Shown piece after piece: positions 60,017 to 64,000 of a stretch of 64,000 nucleotides of DNA. The translations under genes were made by a program, and so were the position numbers. The stretch's first letter is position 1. Each line of letters starts with the position of its first letter. This DNA comes from Sphaerotilus sp965250675 (GTDB lineage: Bacteria; Pseudomonadota; Gammaproteobacteria; Burkholderiales; Burkholderiaceae_C), in NCBI GenBank assembly GCA_965250675.1, contig CBDFPH010000011.1; one strand, 5' to 3'. A model generated the notes under the pieces. The model searched no databases, was not told the origin of the DNA, and saw only the letters and a list, made by a program, of their open reading frames with translations.

Positions 60017-61198
60017 TCAAAACGCCGCAAGGCCGGTGATAGCGCGGCCGAGGATCAGGGCGTGCACATCGTGCGTGCCCTCGTAGGTGTTGACCACCTC
60101 CAGGTTGACTAGGTGCCGCGCCACGCCGAATTCGTCGCTGATGCCGTTGCCGCCGAGCATGTCGCGCGCGGTACGGGCGATGTCGAGCGCCTTGCCGCAG
60201 GAGTTGCGCTTCATGATCGAAGTGATCTCGACCGACGCCGTGCCCTCGTCCTTCATGCGGCCCAGCCGCAGGCAACCTTGCAGGCCGAGCGTGATGTCGG
60301 TCAGCATGTCGGCGAGCTTCTTCTGGACGAGCTGCGTGGCCGCGAGCGGCCGGCCGAACTGACGGCGGTCCATCGTGTACTGGCGCGCGGTCTCGAAGCA
60401 GAACTCGGCCGCGCCCAGTGCGCCCCAGGCGATGCCGTAGCGGGCGCTGTTGAGGCAGGTGAACGGGCCTTTGAGACCACGCACCTCGGGGAAGGCGTTT
60501 TCTTCGGGGCAGAAGACGTTGTCCATCACGATTTCGCCGGTGATGCTGGCGCGCAGGCCGACCTTGCCGTGGATGGCCGGCGCGCTCAGGCCCTTCCAGC
60601 CTTTCTCGAGCACGAAGCCGCGGATCTGGCCTTCATCGTCCTTGGCCCAGACGACAAAGACGTCGGCGATCGGGCTGTTGGTGATCCACATCTTGGCGCC
60701 GGTGAGGCTGTAGCCGCCGTCGACCTTGCGGGCGCGCGTGACCATGCTGCCGGGGTCGGAGCCGTGGTCGGGCTCGGTCAGGCCGAAGCAGCCGATGAAT
60801 TCGCCGGTGGCCAGCCTGGGCAGGTATTTCTGCCGGGTGGCTTCGTTGCCGAAGGCGTGGATCGGCACCATCACCAGCGAGCTTTGCACGCTCATCATCG
60901 AGCGGTAGCCGGAGTCGACCCGCTCGACCTCGCGCGCCACCAGGCCGTAGCAGACGTAGTTGAGACCCGCGCCGCCGTACTGCTCAGGGATGGTGGCGCC
61001 GAGCAGGCCGAGTTCGCCCATCTCGCGGAAGATGCTGGCGTCCATGCGCTCGTGGCGGAAGGCTTCGAGCACGCGCGGCTGCAGGCGGTCCTGGCTGTAG
61101 GCGCGGGCGGCGTCGCGCACGGCGCGTTCGTCGTCGCTCAACTGGGCGTCGAGCAGCAGCGGGTCCTGCCATTGGAAGGAAGCGTGGGAACGGGCCAT
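60017..61198 (-). CDS. gcdH: Glutaryl-CoA dehydrogenase
   Basis: This 393-residue FAD enzyme oxidises and decarboxylates glutaryl-CoA to crotonyl-CoA in lysine, tryptophan and glutarate breakdown. It shows FGLTEPDHGSDPGSM, SLTGAKMWITNSPIADVFVV, the acidic-to-Arg substrate pocket LNSARYGIAWGALGAAEFC and the catalytic Glu in NTYEGTHDVHALILGRAITG, the exact GCDH-type motif. ATG at 61196-61198 (MARSHASFQWQDPL) is the start. It is upstream of the CaiB gene with a 79-base gap. Confidence 0.94.
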   Translation of the reverse strand: MARSHASFQWQDPLLLDAQLSDDERAVRDAARAYSQDRLQPRVLEAFRHERMDASIFREMGELGLLGATIPEQYGGAGLNYVCYGLVAREVERVDSGYRSMMSVQSSLVMVPIHAFGNEATRQKYLPRLATGEFIGCFGLTEPDHGSDPGSMVTRARKVDGGYSLTGAKMWITNSPIADVFVVWAKDDEGQIRGFVLEKGWKGLSAPAIHGKVGLRASITGEIVMDNVFCPEENAFPEVRGLKGPFTCLNSARYGIAWGALGAAEFCFETARQYTMDRRQFGRPLAATQLVQKKLADMLTDITLGLQGCLRLGRMKDEGTASVEITSIMKRNSCGKALDIARTARDMLGGNGISDEFGVARHLVNLEVVNTYEGTHDVHALILGRAITGLAAF

Positions 61199-61311
61199 GC
61201 GGATCTCCTGGTTGCCGGGGCGGTAGAACGTGATGTCGCCATTGGACTGCAAACAGCTGTGCCGAAACTGTCACGCGCTTGACGCCTCAGGGTCAGCCCT
61301 CAGGTCCGCCC

Positions 61312-62478
61312 TTAAAACAGCTCGCCCTGCGGGTCGTGCGCCGGCTTCTGGCGCTGTACCGGCAGCGGCGCCGGCCGGATGAAGGCCGAGAAATCGAGCC
61401 GGGGCACCTCGCGCGTCAGCCCGACACGCGCCGCGCCCTTCTCCATGCGCTGGCCGATCAGCGCGGCCCAGACGCCCGAGCCCTTCATGCGCAGGCTGAA
61501 GTCGGCGTCGTAGTCGCGGCCGCCGCGCATCTCGCGCAGGCGGGCCATGACGCGCTCGGCCCGATCCGGAAAGTGCTGCGCCAGCCAGTCCTGGAACAGC
61601 GGCTTGACCTCCCACGGCAGGCGCAACACCGTCCAGTGCGCGCTGCGGGCGCCGGCCTGAGCGGCGGCGGCCAGGATCTGCTCGATCTCGGGCTCGTTCA
61701 CGAACGGGATCACTGGCGCGACGTTCACGCCGACCCAGACCCCCGCATCGGTCAGCGCCCTGATGGCCGCCAGCCGCCGCGCCGGCGAGGCCGCACGCGG
61801 CTCCAGGATGCGCGCCAAGCCGGGGTCGAGCGTCGTCACGCTGATGAACACCAGCACCTGCTGGCGCTGCGCCATGGCCGCGAGCAGGTCCAGATCGCGC
61901 ACGATGCCGCCCGACTTGGTGACGATGGAGAGCGGGTGGCGGCACTCATGCAGCACCTCCAGGATCGAGCGGGTGATGCGCACGCGGCGCTCGGCGGGCT
62001 GGTAGGCATCGGTGGCCGAGCCCAGGTTGATGGGCTGCGGCACGTAGCCCGGCCGTGCCAGCTCAGCCCGCAGGCGCTCGGCGGCGTTGACCTTAGCAAC
62101 GATCCGGGTCTCGAAATCCAGCCCCGGCGACAGGTTGAGGTAGCTGTGCGTGGGCCGCGCGTAGCAGTAGATGCAGCCGTGCTCGCAACCGCGATAAGGG
62201 TTGACCGACAGGTCGAACGGCACGTCGGGCGAGTCGTTGCGGTTGAGGATGCTGACCACGCGCTCCTCGCGCACCGCGGTGGCCGTGGGCGGCGGTGGTG
62301 CTGCGGCATTCGCCGCAAAGTCCTCCATGCTGCCCCAGCCATCGTCGGCCGTTTCGCGCTGGCGCGACTCGAAGCGGTGGGCAATCTGCCAGCCGGTGCC
62401 GCGGCCTTTGGGTACGACCGAGTGACGCAGCGGATCAGAAACGGCCGATGAAGAGGACGGGATGATGAAGGCTCTCAT
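61312..62478 (-). CDS. PA0069-family radical SAM protein, LexA-controlled
   Basis: The 388-residue protein has a radical SAM cluster motif C98-x3-C102-x2-C105 (YRGCEHGCIYCYARPTHSY) in a SplB-like fold. It matches the PA0069 family by VVPKGRGTGWQIAHRFE near the N-terminus and NLGSATDAYQPAERRVRITR. The function is unknown; the SplB relation and SOS control suggest DNA repair. The only plausible start is ATG 62476-62478, just 2 bases downstream of a perfect LexA box, so the mRNA may be leaderless. I recall the Pseudomonas homologue being in its LexA regulon. Confidence 0.85.
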   Translation of the reverse strand: MRAFIIPSSSSAVSDPLRHSVVPKGRGTGWQIAHRFESRQRETADDGWGSMEDFAANAAAPPPPTATAVREERVVSILNRNDSPDVPFDLSVNPYRGCEHGCIYCYARPTHSYLNLSPGLDFETRIVAKVNAAERLRAELARPGYVPQPINLGSATDAYQPAERRVRITRSILEVLHECRHPLSIVTKSGGIVRDLDLLAAMAQRQQVLVFISVTTLDPGLARILEPRAASPARRLAAIRALTDAGVWVGVNVAPVIPFVNEPEIEQILAAAAQAGARSAHWTVLRLPWEVKPLFQDWLAQHFPDRAERVMARLREMRGGRDYDADFSLRMKGSGVWAALIGQRMEKGAARVGLTREVPRLDFSAFIRPAPLPVQRQKPAHDPQGELF

Positions 62479-62480
62479 AA

Positions 62481-62496
62481 CTGTACAAATATACAG
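62481..62496 (-). promoter_or_regulatory. LexA (SOS) box upstream of the radical SAM gene
   Basis: CTGT-ACAAATAT-ACAG fits the CTGT-N8-ACAG LexA consensus exactly. On the minus strand it contains TATATT as a possible -10, with TTGAGG 18 bases upstream as a possible -35. The ATG begins 2 bases after the box. Confidence 0.8.
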
Positions 62497-62549
62497 TTTT
62501 TGATGACCAACCCTCAACCGGTCTTTGATAAGCCACCACGCCTGAAATT

Positions 62550-62580
62550 GCAATTTCGCAAGAAACAGCAATTTCGTAAG
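62550..62580. repeat. Direct repeat pair, 18-base period
   Basis: GCAATTTCGCAAG (62550-62562) and GCAATTTCGTAAG (62568-62580) are tandem with one mismatch in an AT-rich intergenic region of about 270 bases between the radical SAM gene and the sensor gene. They could be a regulator binding site. The rest of the gap holds no recognised feature besides the LexA box. Confidence 0.5.
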
Positions 62581-62778
62581 TGTGCGGTTTGTTTTGAATC
62601 AAAAGCTGTGCATTTAGGTTGGCTTTCCCAGGCTTTGCGGCATGGCGGCACCGAATCATCCCGTGACTAGCACTGACAATTTGTCACAAGTGGTGCCATT
62701 CGATCGGTTGTCACGCCGGCATCGGCACCGTCTGCAAAGGGGAGTCATGAAAAAGAAATCTCGACCGGGGACATCACG

Positions 62779-64000
62779 GTGATCCCCTCCACGCTGGTTT
62801 TGGCGCTGGTGCTGCTGTTGGTTATGGTCGGCTTCGGGCTGATCGCACGCCTTGAGTTCCTGCGCCTGCGCGTGCAGCAAACCCAGGCCGAGAGCGACGG
62901 CCGGCTGCGCGCCTTTGCCTCGGCCATTCCGGATGTGTCGTTGCTGCTGGACCGCGAGGGCCGCTACCTGGACGTGTTTGGCCCCGAGGACAAGCTCACC
63001 GCACCCAAGGCGCAGCTGATCGGCCACCGCATCAGCGACTTCTTCCCGCCGGATCAGGCCCGCGTCTTTCTCGACCTGCTGGCGCTGGCGCTGGACACGC
63101 ACCAGACGCAGAGCTGCGAGTTCATGCTGCAGTTGCCGACGGGCGTGCGCTGGTTCGAGGGCCGCGTCAGCGCGGTGCCGGGCCAGAACATGGCGGTGTG
63201 GATCAGCTTCGACATCAGCCTGCGCAAGGCCGCGCTGCTGCGCGTCGATGACCTGACGCGGCTCTACAGCTTCCTCAGCCAGGTCAACCAGGCCATCGTG
63301 ATGACGCGGGAAGCCAGCGAGCTGTACCGGCGCATCGCCCAGGCGGCCATCAGCCACGGCCACTTCCGCGCGGCGGCGGTGCTGCAGGTCACCGACGGGC
63401 TGGCCGACTTCACCACCGCCGAGGCGCCCTTCCAGCTGACGTGCAGCAGCGGCGACCTGCCCTGGCAGGACACGCCAGCCTGGTTCGAGGCCACCGCCCG
63501 CCAGGCCCAGCACAGCGGCGTACTGGCCTGGCAGCACGATGAACACCTGGAGCTTGGCGCCGTGGCCTTGCCGCTGCGCTGCCGCGGTCAGGTCGTGGCG
63601 GTGCTGATGCTGATGCGCGACCAGCTCGACCCGACCGACCGCGAGGAACAGACGCTTTTCACCGAAGTGAGCGCTGACCTGAGCTTTGCGCTCGACCAGA
63701 TCCAGAGCACGGTCGAGCGCACCGAGTACGAGGGCCGCATGCGCCTGCACGCCGCCGCGCTGGAGAGCACGCAGGACGGCGTGATGGTCACCGACCTGCA
63801 GCCGCGCATCGTCTCGGTCAACCGCGCCTTCACCGAAATCACCGGCTACACCGAGGCCGAGGCGCTGGGCCGGATGCCGCGCATGCTGCAATCCGGCCGG
63901 CAGGAGACCGGCTTCTACGAGGACATGTGGCGCACGCTCAAGACGCAGGGCCAGTGGCAGGGCGAGATCTGGAACCGGCGCAAGAACGGCGAAACCTACA
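62779..64000 (+). CDS. Membrane PAS-GAF-PAS sensor protein, partial (C-terminus outside window)
   Basis: About 407 residues are seen and the frame is open at the window end. A hydrophobic anchor (STLVLALVLLLVMVGFGLIA) is followed by a PAS domain (AFASAIPDVSLLLDREGRYL), a GAF-like domain (LTRLYSFLSQVNQAIVMTRE, then AAAVLQVTDG), and a second PAS (ALESTQDGVMVTDLQPRIVS, VNRAFTEITGYTEAEALGR). This layout usually ends in GGDEF and/or EAL domains, but the output is not in the window. The start is uncertain: GTG 62779 is in frame, yet ATG 62747 has a strong AGGGGAG site and reads into the same protein if one base is missing in the G run 62767-62770. Confidence 0.8.
   Translation, partial: MIPSTLVLALVLLLVMVGFGLIARLEFLRLRVQQTQAESDGRLRAFASAIPDVSLLLDREGRYLDVFGPEDKLTAPKAQLIGHRISDFFPPDQARVFLDLLALALDTHQTQSCEFMLQLPTGVRWFEGRVSAVPGQNMAVWISFDISLRKAALLRVDDLTRLYSFLSQVNQAIVMTREASELYRRIAQAAISHGHFRAAAVLQVTDGLADFTTAEAPFQLTCSSGDLPWQDTPAWFEATARQAQHSGVLAWQHDEHLELGAVALPLRCRGQVVAVLMLMRDQLDPTDREEQTLFTEVSADLSFALDQIQSTVERTEYEGRMRLHAAALESTQDGVMVTDLQPRIVSVNRAFTEITGYTEAEALGRMPRMLQSGRQETGFYEDMWRTLKTQGQWQGEIWNRRKNGETY

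Overview
This window is a stretch of high-GC (roughly two thirds G+C by eye) bacterial chromosome. Protein sequences and gene order point to a betaproteobacterium of the order Burkholderiales, in the Leptothrix / Sphaerotilus / Rubrivivax / Comamonadaceae neighbourhood. The clues are a Burkholderia-type trimeric porin, a TctCBA transporter with TctDE, an intracellular PHB depolymerase, an rpoD with a long acidic N-terminal region, a lone RnfB, and a Comamonadaceae-looking intergenic repeat. Assignments are by family recognition only; no search was run.

Layout. Positions 1-9000 are all minus strand: leuB (cut by the window edge), leuD and leuC, tRNA-Ser(GCU), aspartate kinase lysC, tilS, accA, a 3-methyladenine DNA glycosylase and cysS. 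Positions 9100-13720 are a plus-strand run: an L,D-transpeptidase with TPRs, two cyclophilins, lpxH and an MtfA-like peptidase. Then come clpA/clpS (minus), a cold-shock protein (plus), and VanZ-like, rnfB, phaZ, HDOD and hppA genes (minus). The membrane pyrophosphatase hppA is divergent from the soluble pyrophosphatase ppa. sodB and xseA (minus) each carry a one-base frameshift. Positions 25860-39170 are plus strand: exbBD, lpxK, a Trm112-like gene, kdsB, adk, an SDR, gamma-glutamyltransferase, dnaG, rpoD, a cyclase-FHA protein and purT.

Positions 39390-41880 are the accessory part and the most interesting segment. A membrane-anchored Mrr-type nuclease with a zinc ribbon is followed by the 5' part of an integron integrase gene. 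That gene is truncated, but its promoter with an overlapping perfect LexA box (CTGT-N8-ACAG) is intact. An attI-like region comes next, then one low-GC cassette encoding an AlbA_2 (Schlafen-type) / coiled-coil / C-terminal hydrophobic segment protein, closed by a recognisable attC site (41680-41741). This is a decayed chromosomal integron holding one undescribed, possibly defence-related cassette.

After the island come a HAD hydrolase, hemH, a porin, tctABC with the divergent tctDE two-component system (tricarboxylate uptake), an S4 RNA-binding protein, a DUF5666 lipoprotein / DUF6502 pair, grpE-dnaK-dnaJ, a TPR protein with a receiver lacking its phospho-acceptor Asp, a CaiB-type CoA-transferase with glutaryl-CoA dehydrogenase (glutarate catabolism), a radical SAM gene of the PA0069 family behind a second perfect LexA box, and the 5' part of a PAS/GAF sensor gene cut by the window end.

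Three single-base frame problems (sodB, xseA, the start of the final sensor gene) may be sequencing errors rather than biology and should be treated cautiously.
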